Shown: one piece after another, positions 1 through 14,370 of the stretch
How the letters are laid out: every line of letters begins with the position of its first letter
Numbering within the stretch: the stretch's first letter is position 1
DNA from: Chytriomyces cf. hyalinus JEL632
Taxonomy: Eukaryota > Chytridiomycota > Chytridiomycetes > Chytridiales > Chytriomycetaceae
Direction: 5' to 3'
Assembly: GCA_025435555.1 (NCBI GenBank)
Contig: JAIWWG010000118.1
Span: 21,197-85,196 of the forward strand
DNA length: 64,000 nucleotides
Made by a program: the position numbers and the translations under genes
The notes under the pieces: model-generated
Told to the model about the DNA's origin: nothing
The model's input: the letters and a program-made list of their open reading frames with translations, nothing else
Database searches by the model: none

Positions 1-74
1 TGATGACAGGTAAAATATAAAATTTATGAAGTCCACTGCTTGCGTCCAACTTCTTTTTTTTATAAACTGCCAGC

Positions 75-323
75 ATGGAATATATCGAAAACAGTCCTGT
101 CGTCTCTGATAGCGACTCTGCTCCTGCAAGTCCTGTGCTTCCGAAAAGGCGCCGATCTGAGGAAATTGAAAGGAAGATCAAAAAGCAACGCAAGCAGTAT
201 AGAGAGATGAAAAGATTGGAGGAGGAAGAACTTACTCAAGCGCTCACTGATATGTTCAATGGATTCTCAAAGGGCCTTTTCGCGTTAGCAGCAGGAATCG
301 CGGCTCGAAATAATTGCGCCTGA
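75..323 (+). CDS. Small charged hypothetical protein
   Basis: An 82-residue open frame starting at an ATG with a pyrimidine- and A-rich leader. The N-terminal third is acidic and Ser/Pro-rich; residues about 25-55 form a strongly charged Lys/Arg/Glu helix that could be a short coiled coil; the C-terminus is hydrophobic and Ala-rich (FALAAGIAARNN). No family is recognised. It lies near the left window edge and could be an exon of a longer gene. It may also be chance coding. Low confidence. Confidence 0.3.
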   Translation: MEYIENSPVVSDSDSAPASPVLPKRRRSEEIERKIKKQRKQYREMKRLEEEELTQALTDMFNGFSKGLFALAAGIAARNNCA

Positions 324-1833
324 CTTCGGATTGGATGACGTTACTGATTCCATGCAAACATCTCCATCAGCCGGTTCGAAATACGGTCCAGCGCCTCAGG
401 ATCCATTAAAAGATCTTTGAAATGATATGGAAGTTGAACTATTTACTACATAAAGTCCAATAATACTGCACCCATCTCTTCCAAATGCTTCAACGCGCAA
501 CCTTCCCTCGCTGATACATCGCTCCGCCCATCCCGGATCAGCAATTCAGCAACTTTCAAATGCCGATTCCCTTGCCGCTGCTCAAAGCGCAAAACTATCA
601 TCCGCTGGATCAACCCCTTGTGTCTTGAGAAGCAACTCTACAACTTGCGCATGCCCACGCTCTGCGGAAAGTCGAATCGCCGCGTTCCCTTGTGCACCAG
701 CATCCACGCGTACATCTTGAAGCAACCGTTCAACAATTTCAACGTATCCTCGTTCCGCCGCGTTTCGCAGACTGGTATTGTTGAGACATGACGGATCCCC
801 GGCGTCTTGCTGGCAGTCGAGGCGAAGACGGGCGATTTCAGGGTACCTGTTGCTCGCGGCGTGGCGGAGGCAGGTGTTATTGTCAAACGATGCGAAGAGG
901 GTGGGCATGTGCATGAGGAGCAGGTCTACGAGGGATGTGTGGTTGTTTTCGCATGCTTCTGGGAGGAATTTTTCGGGTTTGCGTTGGATTTTGGGTTTGG
1001 GTGGGGATGTGATTATTCGGGAGGGATGAGGACTTGAGATGCAATGCCCAGGTATCCCATTGTGCATGCTTCCAGAAACGCGGCGTACACGTCTTTTTCT
1101 TCACAAACGAGATCTGGGATGTTGAAGAGGAGATATTTGACCATTTTTATTTGGTTTCCTTTCGCGGCGGGTAACACTGTCAAGCTTGATTTTGTCTCGG
1201 GATGGAATTCAGTGAGCAGATCAACGATATCAACATGGCTCCCAAAGACGGTCGGTGAAATGTATGGACTCACGTCCAGATTCTGTCGCAGTGTCTTTAT
1301 ATCATTGTTTGGCGATGATAAAAACTGGTGCCCGATTCGAGCGTACAAGTAATTCGCAAGAGTTCAGTGAAATTCATGGCCGCTCTTTCGAGCAATGAAC
1401 ACCCAATATCGATAAATTTCATCAAGACAGTCACAATTTCGCCCAAATTTCTCTCTCTCCAATGCTTGTGATGCATCCGTGCCAATGGAATTGTGGCGAG
1501 AAGCAATTCCACGATTTCCAAATTCTCGCATGCTGCTGCAAGTTAAAGCGCTTAAGCCATAGCTGATTGAAACGAAGCGAGTTCATGCAAGTCGCGCTTA
1601 TCCAGCAAGAAACTGACGACATCCCGTGCAGTCCATCTCAACGCGTAAAACGTGTTTACTCCCCAATCCAGCGGTTTAAATGCATCCGCCAAGAATAGAG
1701 CTTCTTCTGCAAGTGTTACGGCGACTTCGGTCCTGAGTTGTTGTTCGAGGGTGTCTTGGTGGTGTATTTCTCGTAGGTCACCTTCAATGTATGAATGCGG
1801 GCCTGGGTCAGCGTTGATGGATGCATCTGCGCC

Positions 1834-1890
1834 CATCAACTGTTCCTGCATCCATCAACTGTTCCTGCATCCATCAACTGTTCCTGCATC
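1834..1890. repeat. 19-bp tandem triplication
   Basis: Three perfect copies of catcaactgttcctgcatc. The unit is not a multiple of three and lies inside the F-box/ankyrin gene, so each extra copy shifts the frame. Confidence 0.95.
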
Positions 1891-2010
1891 CACATGTCAA
1901 AGCCGTGTCCTTGCACGATGATTGCTGATGCCATGAAGGCTGGGCCGAATCGCTGCCAGTTTACGGATTCGAATTCGAATTCGATACGGCTGATATCATG
2001 ACACCATCTT

Positions 2011-2066
2011 TCGATATTCAGAACGGTGTTTCGATATTCAGAACGGTGTTTCGATATTCAGAACGG
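2011..2066. repeat. 20-bp tandem triplication
   Basis: Two full copies and a third copy (first 16 bases) of tcgatattcagaacggtgtt. On the minus strand each copy carries TTC-TGA in the coding frame, so the expansion introduces stops. A single copy would leave the frame open. Confidence 0.95.
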
Positions 2067-2441
2067 CAAAGGATGTGCTTGAACAGATGTTGTTCCGCCA
2101 GAACTCTGCACAGGTAATGCGGAGGATCTGGGTCTCTATTGCCCGTGTTGGGTGTTTGAGAGAGGTGTAAAAACAAGAGGCGGTACGGTATGCTCACGTT
2201 CTGGGTGAAGAAAGACGGCGATCCTCTCGACAAGTTCAAACGGAAGTCGATCCATGTTTGTTTTTATGTTTGACAAATTTCAAACAAGTGTAAAAAAAGC
2301 AGCGAATATATGCCCAGCAAAACATTGATCGTGGCGGCTGTCTCCTCCGCAGTCATTCAGCTTCTTCTCATTTGCTCGGCAACAGCCGCGGTATCGGCAA
2401 AGGGTATTTAACGTGTTAAAAAGCGCGTTTATTTTCTCCCA

Positions 2442-3259
2442 TTGATCAAAACTCAAAACACAGACCACGACCACAAAACCAGTTTCTATTCTAACCCAAA
2501 CACCTTCAACACTGCAAAACCCTCCACAACAACAAATCCACGAAGCTATACCCCATGCACAGCCGTCTGTTCCATCGTCGCGCTCCTCTCACTCCCATTC
2601 TGGCACCGCACGTTGGCTCATAACCTTGCAGACATGTACATCCAACTACATCAAGAACATCATCGTCATATTTCGTCGTGTGCGAGTCAGAATGATTTGT
2701 ATGATTTGGTGTTGAAGGATTTTATGGAGTCTTTGTCGCTTTGTGAAAAAGTTTTAAAGTGTAATGTGGATGTTGGCGCTTTTGAGGGTGGCGCGGGAGA
2801 TGGGTTTGGGGGGTGGTGTGAGTGGGTATGCGGATATGATTGGGAGTGAGCTTGGAGTGGATGTGGACGTAATGTTACCGTTTTCTTTTGGAAGCGCGTT
2901 CTTCTCAGTTGAAGTTTGACTTTTTTCCTTTACAGGACTTTACAACGCTTCATCCATATTCACTCGATCCATCTCTCCATCCCACTGACGAACAATTTGA
3001 ACGAGAATACCTCTCCCCTCTTACGCTGCGACAACGTAATAAACGATCGGCGCCTGGAACAGACGTTGACAGGGTTAAAGAAACGGAGCGGCGCAGGATT
3101 TTGGCGAAATTGAATGGGTACATGCAGTTTGACGCGTCTTTAGTAAACGGGGAGGGAGATGTAGGTGTGGTGCCGTTGGATCAGTATCGGATTTTAGGTG
3201 TCCAGACGGCGTGTATTCTTGCGGGCATTGTGATTTTGTTGGCTGCTCCTGTTTTTTAG
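2442..3259 (+). CDS. Hypothetical protein with C-terminal membrane anchor
   Basis: Two exons, 2442-2825 and 2936-3259, joined by a phase-0 intron that starts GTATGC and ends TTTACAG. The join gives 235 residues and both frames match exactly. There is a hydrophobic stretch near residues 40-60 and a clear transmembrane helix at the very C-terminus (ILAGIVILLAAPVF), so it is either tail-anchored or has two membrane passes. The middle holds helices with His and Leu (YIQLHQEHH, LYDLVLKDF). No family is recognised. It converges on ADE2 (stop at 3380). The ATG at 2442 is the first in frame; an ATG at 2634 would drop the first hydrophobic segment. Confidence 0.55.
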
Positions 3260-3379
3260 AGAGAAAGCTTGCAGTATAAATTTCTGTGAGGGCTCGTTCT
3301 TGGCAGGCATAAATAATGTAGAGTTTCGCATTTTGTTCAAAGAATGTTGCAGTTTAATTTTGATCTCCAAGGAGGAAGA

Positions 3380-5543
3380 TTAGTGTTTGACTTCATACGC
3401 ACTCCATCCGACAGATTCCAATGTTTCGACTTTTCCAAGCACTTCTTGTTCAGAGTTTTGAGCAAACGCTGCTATCTTTTGCTGGTAGTCTGGAACGGCG
3501 CTTCCGAGAATTCGGATGGCCAGTAGAGCAGCGTTTGTTGAGTTATTTATGGCAACAGTTGCGACGGGGACTCCTCGCTAAAAAAGAATCTGTCTTAGGG
3601 TAAAAGCCATAAAGCGTTTCAAGAAATCAAATATATAAAATACCGGCATCTGGCAGATTGAATAGAGCGAATCCACACCATCCAGCTGTTTCAAAGCAAC
3701 AGGCACTCCGATCACAGGAAGCGCAGTCAACGCAGCCACCATCCCCGGCAAATGCGCTGCACCTCCAGCTGCCGCAATAATCACCTTTAATCCACGTTTC
3801 GCTGCACTTTCAGCATACTCCACCATCCTCCTGGGTGTACGATGCGCACTGACGATTGTCAGTTCAAAAGGTACGCCGAAATCTTGGAGGATTTTAGCGG
3901 CTGGTTTCAAAGTGGGCAGGTCGCTGTCGCTTCCCATAATGATTCCAACGACTGGCGCGGGTGTCAATGCGCGGGCAGTCTCCTTGTCCAATGCAGGTGG
4001 AGTTGCAGTTGAGGACATGGAATCGAGAATCTTTTTGGTAAATTCGCGTGCTTGTGGCATACTGTCTGCCGTCAAAGTAATGTGTCCCATCTTCCTGCCC
4101 TTTCGACAAGCAGTTTTCCCGTACAAATGAACTCCCGCGCCGCGCGTGTTGAGAGCCTCGCGGCACGGTCTTAAGACGCTGGATTCTAAATCTGCGTCGG
4201 TGCTGCCTGTGCCGAGGAGGTTGATCATGACTGAGGCGCCGACTTTCATGTCTGGGCTGCCGAGTGGCATGTCGAGGATTGCGCGGAGGTGTTGCTCGTA
4301 CTGTGACGTGTAGCATGCTTCGATGGTGTAGTGGCCAGAGTTGTGTGGACGGGGTGCGAGTTCGTTGAGCAGAATGTCGCCTGGAAATAATTGAAAAAAA
4401 AAAGCGTTGAGTAGGTGTTGTGGGCAACCGATCACACATACCGTTTTCCAGCAAAAACATTTCAACGCCAAAAATACCGGCGCCTTCAAAACTCTTGACT
4501 GCATTCTCGGCAACCAGCCTCGCTTTTTCCTGAATCAACCCGCTAATCTGGGCTGGAGCAACAACCACATGGCACACATTATCTTTCTGAACAGTCTCAA
4601 CACACGGGTATGAGACAACGGTTCCTGAAACGCTGCGTGCAACCATGACGGCGATTTCGCGTTCGAAGGGGATCCATTTTTCGACGTAGAGTTCTGGGCC
4701 GTTTAATGAGGGACCGCCGCCGAGTTCTTTGATAGATGCCGCGATTTCGGCGGATGTTTTGATGACGCGGTTTCCACGGCCTTTTGTTTTGGAGTGATGA
4801 AAGTGTTCAGTGCCGAATTCACCATGAAACAGAAAGAAAAAAAAAAAAAAATAGAGATGAACCCAAACAACAACAAGAATTCTCAGAATCAAGACAGAAA
4901 AAGGGATCAAGAAGAGCTCGCACCGTCATAAGCCAGCGTCTTTGACTTGAGCATCACTGGAAACCCGTTCCCAAACGCATCAACCGCGTCCAAAATATCC
5001 TGCGCAGACTTGACCTCGCGCGAATCAGCAACAGGCACATTGAATTTGGCAAGGTGCAGTTTCTGCTTGTACTTGTCCTGAATGATTCTTATCGTTGAAG
5101 GAAGTGGATGAACGGAGACAAGCTTTTTTTCGAGGACTGCGTCTAGACCGGCAGTATCGACATGTTCAATCTCAACTGATGTTTGTAAAAACAAAGATGA
5201 TGAGAATGCCCGTAACACAGTTGCTGTTGAGTTGAGTTAAACTCACCAGTGAGAATATCGCACTTTCGTGCGAGCTGTTCAATCAGCGATGGGTCCTGGA
5301 ACGAGCCAATCACGTGCGAGTCGAGTGAATGGTGGCCCGAGACTTGCGACGCTGGGTTGCCTTCAGTGTCGAGAACGCTTGTTTTGATGTTGAGTCGGTT
5401 CGCGGCTTCGACGAGCATTCTTTGTGGAGAGAGAGGGTGTGTGTAAGGATGGGTGTTGGTTGGTACGGGTCTGAGCAGATGAAGGAGGGTGTTCACCTGC
5501 CCAGCTGTCCGCCGCCAAGGATGCCGACTGTCTTGTTGTCCAT
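3380..5543 (-). CDS. ADE2: Phosphoribosylaminoimidazole carboxylase (PurK-PurE fusion)
   Basis: Catalyses carboxylation of aminoimidazole ribonucleotide in cytosolic de novo purine synthesis. Six exons (5497-5543, 5247-5419, 4924-5175, 4442-4780, 3644-4380, 3380-3577) join with consistent phases into 581 residues, close to the usual fungal length of about 570. The N-terminal nucleotide-binding turn [10 protein letters not shown] is split by intron 1. The ATP-grasp PurK part shows [19 protein letters not shown] and [12 protein letters not shown]. The PurE part starts near residue 411 with [13 protein letters not shown], then [24 protein letters not shown] and [20 protein letters not shown]. 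The last exon has no ATG and was found by continuing past the final GTATTT intron. All key motifs are intact and no frameshift is needed. Housekeeping gene; confidence is high. Confidence 0.97.
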
Positions 5544-5728
5544 TTTTTATCTTTTTTTATTAGAGGATTCTCACGGAGAATTGTGTGTGGGTGGGTGCAT
5601 GGGGGGGATTGGTTAATCTCAACGTAACTGGCTTGCTTTCATGGGATCGATTGGATGAAGAAACATGGAATACCACGAGATTCAAACTGCTTCCCACGGA
5701 TAATGACCAACTGCTTTGTTTATTCGCA

Positions 5729-6752
5729 TCAATCCGACTCATCCCCGTCGTCTCCCTCAGCGCCAGTATACGCGCTGGACTGGAACTGGATCAGCATTGC
5801 ACCCACATCGTCCGTCTTTGCGAGATCCCGTGGTGTCGATCCGTCGTTGTTTTTGATGTCTGCTTTAATGTCTGGGTGTTGGAGTAGCAGCGAAACTACC
5901 GCGAGATGGCCGCCTGTTAAGAGAACGGAAAGCGTTTAAAAAAACCGAGGCTTCGTTGTTGTTGCTACTTTAGTGGGATAAGGAAAGAAATAACCCCAGG
6001 CAGCATTGTGCAACGGCGTGTCTCCAAGCTTGTTCTGCAATAAAACGTTGGTCCATCAGTTGAAACCTTTAAACCAGGAACGCAGACAAAACTTACGCGT
6101 GCATTCACAGCGGGACCCTTGGCCAAGAGAAGGCCGACGCAGTCCACCTTCCCTGACCGAGCGGCCCAGTGTAAAGGACTGTTTCCGGCCTTGTCGAGGC
6201 CGTTGACGGAGATACCTGCAGACAAAAGTTCTGCAACGAACGGTGTGTTTCCTCGTTTTGCTGCCTCTGAATGCGGTCATGGTGAAAGGGTGGGAATGAT
6301 GGTGAATAGTCGTCGATACGGGTAAACAGCATTGCGCCAAATAGGTTCGAAGGAATTCGTATTCGATGAAATCAAAGGGTACCATGAAGTGGATTCTCGA
6401 GTTCCTGGGTCGACTCGCCGACTGCAAAACGCATCGCATCGTTAGAATTCAAACAGAAACACACCACCTTAAAACACAATTCACCGTAATTCGCAGGCAC
6501 AAGTCCCTCTTTCTCGCCGCTGCGACACTTCCACCATCCACCATCGTCTTTTTGGATCACGCTGTGGATTGGCAGGTGTGAGAAGGCCTCATTCCAAGGC
6601 ATGGATCCATCAAGAGACAACACGTACTACAGAATGTCGCCCTCCTCGAACGAGAGCTCGTCGCTGTTCTGGGCCGTGTATGCAAACTTTGCCTCGACTA
6701 CCGCGATATCCTTGACATCTTTCCGTTTTGGAGCGACTGGTGGGGGTGGCAT
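5729..6752 (-). CDS. SH3 and ankyrin-repeat protein, OSTF1-like
   Basis: Six exons (6631-6752, 6485-6561, 6383-6421, 6097-6266, 5995-6034, 5729-5913) join in phase to 210 residues, matching the roughly 214 residues of animal osteoclast-stimulating factor 1. A short Pro-rich N-terminus leads into an SH3 domain (AKFAYTAQNSDELSFEEGD, DGGWWKCRSGEKEGLVPANYV), then ankyrin repeats (PLHEAAKRGN, SPLHWAARSGKVDCVGLLLAKG, TPLHNAAWGGHLAVVSLLL), and an acidic C-terminus ending DDGDESD. In animals OSTF1 is an adaptor that binds Src-type and SMN-linked partners; its role in fungi is unknown. The SH3 aromatic pair and the Pro-Tyr end motif are intact. It ends about 180 bp before the ADE2 start on the same strand. 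Confidence 0.9.
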
Positions 6753-6924
6753 GATGTATTTTTTGTTTTTACGATTTTAAATATTGAACATCAGGAACCA
6801 TCACCCGCAACAAGTGCTGAATGTAAATATTGCAAATGAACGAAATGGGAAAAGAAAACATCGGAACAATCGGGTAGGTAGCAATAACAGACCATAAAAT
6901 AAATAAATAAGTGAAATATAAAGA

Positions 6925-9336
<2,412 letters not shown>

Positions 9337-9539
9337 CTTTCGTTTGACCGGCTGGCTGTCTGTTGTGAAGGCGTTAGTTGATGAGTTGAAGCTTTGTCTC
9401 GATGAGGTGGGGTCCTACGGCGCGTACCAGACACAGGAAGGAGGGTCTCAGAGCGAGTTGCTGGATTTTCAAACAAGTGGGGACAATGGGGATTTGGATA
9501 TCTTTTGAATTTTCTTTTCTGGAAGGGCCAAAGCTGGAA

Positions 9540-10167
9540 TTCCGATTGGTCCGATCCAATGTCTCGATAATCGTGAAGATCAACTGATGGATACTCTAAC
9601 AGCGCTTCGACAATACGCGCATGACCATTCGCACAGCTCGACAAAATGCACTGATTTCCTTTATCACCAGGATCCACCTCCCCGTATTTAACAACGCGTG
9701 CACCATCCGTTTCGCCAACTCCACCGCGGGAAGCATTCTTCGCCCGCCTCTTCGATGAAACAATGCGTCATACTGAGTCGGTGCGAATGAGATTTCAAAG
9801 TGTTCGATCGTTTTGAGCTCTAGTCCTGCAACGCGTCATTCTCTTTACAACCCACAGACCACCAAAAAAACTCACCATACATGGATATAAACGCCGCCCA
9901 ATACGCAACTGTCAAAGCATGAAAATTCAGACTCCGCTTCGCACGAATGAGGTCCACCAACTCCGTCTGTCGATGCTCCCTCCTCACACTCTCCCTATAA
10001 CTCTTCAAATTCGCAAGCGCAAACCGATAGTCTCGGGGTATCCAGCTCGCTCTTCCATACAACTCTCGAGACGCCCTCGGCACAAGGACAGCCTGGTTCG
10101 GATGCATCAACGGCGCAAGAACCTCTGGCGGCAGTGTTTGCATATTTGCTCGCGTATTTCGAATCAT
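9540..10167 (-). pseudogene. F-box/ankyrin gene fragment, 5' part
   Basis: Exon 1 (9876-10167) starts at an ATG and encodes TLPPEVLAPLMHP, an F-box-like helix, and a middle part ending AYWAAFISMYG that resembles the gene at 582-2255. A GTGAGT...TTGCAG intron leads to exon 2 from 9825 (LELKTIEHFEISFAPTQYDAL). The one recognisable ankyrin repeat (GNQCILSSCANGHARIVEALL, about 9590-9690) is in a different frame, with a stop between, and no further repeats follow before the kinase gene. It appears truncated and frameshifted. Its first exon overlaps the start of the ankyrin frame on the plus strand. Confidence 0.5.
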
Positions 10168-10897
10168 AACGCGTTAATCCAGGCTGCGAGGAAAGGGCTC
10201 ACTTCAGTTGTGAAGCTGTTGCTGGCCTGGAAAGGTTCGAATGGAGAACCAGTTGATCCGACTGCGCAGGAAAACGCGGCGTTAATTCAAGCGTCAAAGC
10301 ATGGACATTTGGACATTGTGCAACTGTTGCTGTCTATTCCAAGTGTGAATCCAAAGAACAACTTGGCCTTGTATGAAGCATGCTGCCATGGGCACACACT
10401 TGTTGCGCAGTTGCTGTCTGCTCGAAATGCTCAAGCGGATGTGCGTGTCGCTGTTCGGACGTGCGAACAGGCGGCCTTGTTGGGACACACGCAGACTGCA
10501 CGGTTTCTTCTCGAACAAGTTCGCGTCCCGGTCTCGGCTTCTATCTTACTGACTGCAAGTGACGCGGGCCACACTGACACGGTTGCATTGCTTCTCGAAC
10601 GCGCTGAAGCAGAGTTTCATCCGCAAACATTATCACGCGCATTGGCTCTGGCAGCTGCAAAGAATCGCGTACAAGTTGTGGCGCGGTTGGTTGCTGTGAA
10701 ATCTGCACAGTTTTCTGTTGCGCCGGCGCTTGTGAAGGCGGCTTCAGCGGGGGTTTGGGGATGTTTTGCGAGTGATTTGGTTTTCTTCGAGTGGGACTGG
10801 GCGGAGGGTTGTTGTTCCTCATGAGGCTGTGATGGTGGCAAAGGATAAAGTTGTCAAGGAGTTGTTGAAGGCGTGCATGTCGAAACAAGGGGGTTGA
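10150..10897 (+). pseudogene. Ankyrin-repeat array lacking its N-terminal part
   Basis: Plus-strand frame with six to seven ankyrin-like repeats (ALIQAARKGLTSVVKLLL, ALIQASKHGHLDIVQLLL, ALYEACCHGHTLVAQLL, AALLGHTQTARFLL, TASDAGHTDTVALLL). A short GT-AG gap near 10757-10810 leads to a C-terminal helix with stop at 10895-10897. The F-box half expected from its relatives is missing. The upstream frame is simply the antisense of exon 1 of the minus-strand gene. An inversion that separated the two halves of one gene would explain the head-to-head layout. It could still be translated from an ATG at 9919, but that leader has no protein-like character. Confidence 0.55.
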
Positions 10898-10953
10898 CTC
10901 TTTTTGTAAAGCATGGTGGGCATTGTAAAATAGAGAGAGTGAATGTCTCTCAT

Positions 10954-13900
10954 TTAGCTCGCGCCATATGGTAATAAACTAATAAAGTCGTCTGATTCCT
11001 TCGCGTCAGGTGTTGGGCTAATATCAACATCTGGAATTTGAAACACAACTGTCAGAATTGATTTTGAAGACCGCCATGAGATGAAGCTACTGGCGCTGTT
11101 TAGCTCAGGGGGATTGATGGAGGTCAGAAATTCCACAGGCAGAAAAATTTTACTTGTTGGGGAATAGAATCGTTGTTCAATATCCTGAATGCCTCGATAT
11201 ATCGCTTTGTTTTAGAAAAGTTTTAATCGTGCTCACACTTCCGACAAGTTGTGCAACACTGATCGAATGTTTGACCGCAGAAACTCGCAGTTCGGATCCT
11301 CCGAACTGTTCAACTCCTTCAAGCGAGCGTATAAAACTGTGCTGTTTCGCAATGCCATTTGTATGCTCCTGTTGGGATGGATTTCAATGCAAGTTATCAG
11401 AAAGAACAGCCGTTACTGAAAACTAAATTTGACTCACGGATACAGAGACAGCTGCTGTAAAAGAGTGGACAAGTTTTCGTACGTTCCCAGGCTATCGTGC
11501 GAAAGTGGCGTCGAAAAGCTTGTTGTGATTGCGTCCGTCAAGAATTCGCTTTCGAGACATTGCTGCATAAATAGGTCCCGCCAGTCTATATTTGGGAAGA
11601 CAGTTATGCTCTTGATATTTATTTATCAATCTGCAGTTTTGTTCACCTCCATCACCCACATGGTCAGCAGCAACGAACTTGAAAGAAATTTGACGTTGGG
11701 TCTCGCAGCTTCAGACATGAATGTTGGGCAAAGGAAGTCCAGTGCGTTGAGAGATGCAAACAGCCGTTTTGCCTTGAAAAAAAACATGCGGGGTTGAAGT
11801 CGGGAACTTGAAAATAATTAAAGAGAAATGCACTTCATCGCTTTGGGAGAATGTAGCGGTTAATTGAGACAGAATATCTTCAAATCCATGTTTTGAATCT
11901 GGCCAATGAGATTAGCTGCAACAAATTTGTGCGCGAAACGGCATGTTTGCGAGAGTGGACTGTGCCACGCATATTTCATGTGCGCTTTGGGCAATTGCGG
12001 CAAGCTGGGTTGCACAAGTTAACGTCCATCAAGTTGAAAATGAGAGAAGAGGTCCTCACTACGGCGCAAGAAATATCCAAGCTCTGCGTGAATTCAAACA
12101 TGTACATTGTAAGAAGGCTGATGAGCACGGCCAATTGATCCGAGGGCGTATTTTGGGCGGAGAGTTTAAGCATGCCTTTCATCACCGTTGTTGAAATCTG
12201 TGGAAATTTTTATCAGGTTTCGCATCACCGTAGCTTTTTGCATGGACAAAAACCTCTGCAGAGCTTGGAAGATTCCATCCAAAACTTTGCTGGTTTTGAG
12301 TAAAGGGTCATTGTTCCCTTCTGTGATTTGGAGCATCATGAAGTGCGTTCGAAGGAGAACAAGAATCACATCCATTAGCTCAGGAGTCACCTCTGAAACC
12401 TGCGTAAAACGAAACAATGCTTTCAGTTCAAAACGTTAACAAAAAAACATGCGACTCAACCTTGGTTCCTTCGCCCAATTTTGAAGGTGGATCAAATTCC
12501 TGCCCTATTAATACGCGTGTAGGCGCTGTTTGCGTGGAAGCTGATCCATGAAGATTAATTGCGAATCAAAGGAAAGAAGAAGATAAAAGAAAGCGAGAGA
12601 ACCAGTTTGCATGGCATGCTTTCCTTTCAATTCCAGCTCAACTCCATGGTGCGTGTTTCTAAAGTGGAGTAATGGAGTCACCTGCGCTCGTTCAATCACA
12701 AGGTTCGATGGCTTGACGCTGCTTAAATCCTTTTTAAGCCTGTCGATTCGTTCCTTTTGCTGCAAATCGAGAATTACATTAACGCGAGTTTTAAAGAGAT
12801 ATTTTCAGTGAGATCCAGGTGGACACGAACCTGTTTGATTTGATTGTGCAGCTCCAACTCGCGAGCGTCACGTTCACGCATCGCTTCCGTCATCCGTCTT
12901 GACTTTACGAACAGAAACGCAAGTTGTTCGTTAAAGCTACACGGCAGCAGAATCAAGGTTAAAATGTTTGCAAAAAACCTGATCTCGCAGTCGTCGATTT
13001 GCAGCGGCCAAGTCCTTATTACTCACGACAAGTCGACGATTTTCTTTTGCCAAAACCGCCAGAGACATCGAGTCATTTCTTGATAATCCATTCCTACCTC
13101 TGACAGAACAGGATTACGGAAAATTTTGCAAGGCGAGACCATCAAAAGCAAACCTTGAGAAAAGGAAACTTTATTCCTCGAACTGGGAGTCGACATCTGG
13201 CCCAGTTTCGAAGCGAGATGTACATTGTTGTTGCGTGATTGGTGTTGGGGGATGATATCTTGTGAAGCTGCCGTTGGGCGGTTTGATTGTTGATGCGGTT
13301 GGATTTTGACGAAAGAAGCACGTGAAGAGAACAGAAGCACACTTGCGATTAGCAAAAAGGAAACTGAAGAATATATATTCACTAAACACCTCCCATAGAC
13401 GCTCTTTTGAAACCTGCGTTTGGCATGAATTCATTCCGCGCAATCGCATTCAAAGACGCCGACGAGAGAGCAATATTATTGTGAGATTCACTCAGCCTCT
13501 CCTCAGACTCGCCCGCAAAACCTCCAGTTTGAGGACTCTCATCTTCATGTCCATAATCGTAGTCGTACAAGGACCCGGTGCTTCGATCTGTTGCTGCCTG
13601 GTTGCGCCGTTCTTCAGGAGCGTCCATGAGCGTGTTTCGTCTGATGGCCGACTGCACGATAGGATCTGCAATGTTGACTGAATCGGTGCTCGTGAATGTG
13701 TCGTTCAAGGGGATTCTCGTTGGTTCGGTGGATGACACGGATGTGTTGGACATGAAGTTGAAAAGGTATTCTTCGCTGCGGTCATGGTTTGATTGAGGTT
13801 CTGAGATGGCGCTGGTTTTGAGGTGGTGATCGGTGCTGGTTTTGAGGTGAATTCTTGACATCCGGTGTGCTTGCGCTTTGCCTCTTTGGAGATGGTTGCA

Positions 13901-14345
13901 GCTTGTGCGACAGCGACTGCATCGAAATCTTGTCCGCGCGGGAAAACTTGCGAGAATTCAAAGTTGAGTTGTTCGATGCAGAAGGAGTTGAGTTGGTGTT
14001 GTTTGAACTTGATGCTGTCGAAACACGTTCGAAACGCGCTTTTATCGCCGAGAGATGAGAATGATTCGCTCCCTCCTTGTCTGCGAGGGAAGCAAGCGAT
14101 GTTTGGATCGAAGTCATTGATTTGCGAGACTTGATGGAGTCCAGATCCAGAGACACTGAGCCCTGTTGTGCATCAAGGAGAGAGGGTAACCGAGGATGCT
14201 TCAGTATGAGTCCCTGTAATATCCCATGCGTTCACAGCCAATGATGCCTCACGTTTACGACCCTTTCGCTGTCCGCAAGTACCGAGTACAAATCGCTTTC
14301 TTCCGAGTTGGAGTCGATGTTTGAACAGTCTTCACCGTAAATATC
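10954..14345 (-). CDS. Large multi-exon coiled-coil protein with helical C-terminal region
   Basis: A many-exon minus-strand gene. The N-terminus is acidic (GEDCSNIDSNSEESDLYSVL), followed after a GTGAGG intron by a long Ser/Asn-rich disordered part (about 13380-14160). A coiled coil sits at 12840-13060 (VLAKENRRLVVSNKDLAAA, MTEAMRERDARELELHNQI) and 12690-12765 (QKERIDRLKKDLSSVK). The C-terminal half is all-helical, possibly armadillo-like (LMDVILVLLRTHFMML, LFASLNALDFLCPTFMSEAA, TLLQQLSLYP), and ends at 10954 (DDFISLLPYGAS). Several of these exons carry clean GT-AG borders. I do not recognise the family; the layout of acidic N-terminus, coiled coil and helical domain resembles ATRIP/Ddc2-type checkpoint partners, but that is only an analogy. 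The true start is uncertain: the open frame extends to an ATG at 14450, inside the neighbouring plus-strand gene. Confidence 0.6.
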
Positions 14346-14370
14346 AATAAATATAACGTGAACTAAGTTT

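Larger units (their letters stand above)
582..2255 (-). pseudogene. F-box/ankyrin-repeat gene, frame broken by tandem triplications
   Basis: Read right to left, the ATG at 2255 opens an F-box-like helix (LPFELVERIAVFLHPE). A GTGAGC...AATAG intron follows, then a conserved-looking helical middle, then ankyrin repeats with the usual signatures (HVDIVDLL, KMVKYLL, YVEIVERLL, HAQVVELLL) to a stop at 582. The frame is interrupted by a 20-bp unit present three times (2011-2066) and a 19-bp unit present three times (1834-1890). Collapsing each to one copy gives a continuous frame across both sites, so these expansions look like the inactivating events. Further frame changes occur near 1550, 1350 and 1040; some may be introns. 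F-box/ankyrin proteins are usually substrate adaptors of SCF ubiquitin ligases, but no function can be assigned to this copy. Related fragments lie at 9540-10897. Confidence 0.6.

Noticed and set aside
3894-4910. 338-codon minus-strand frame as a separate protein
   Set aside because: It reads through ADE2 introns and leaves the ADE2 frame in its second half.
9919-10150. N-terminal extension of the plus-strand ankyrin frame
   Set aside because: It is the exact antisense of a spliced first exon on the minus strand and has no protein-like features.
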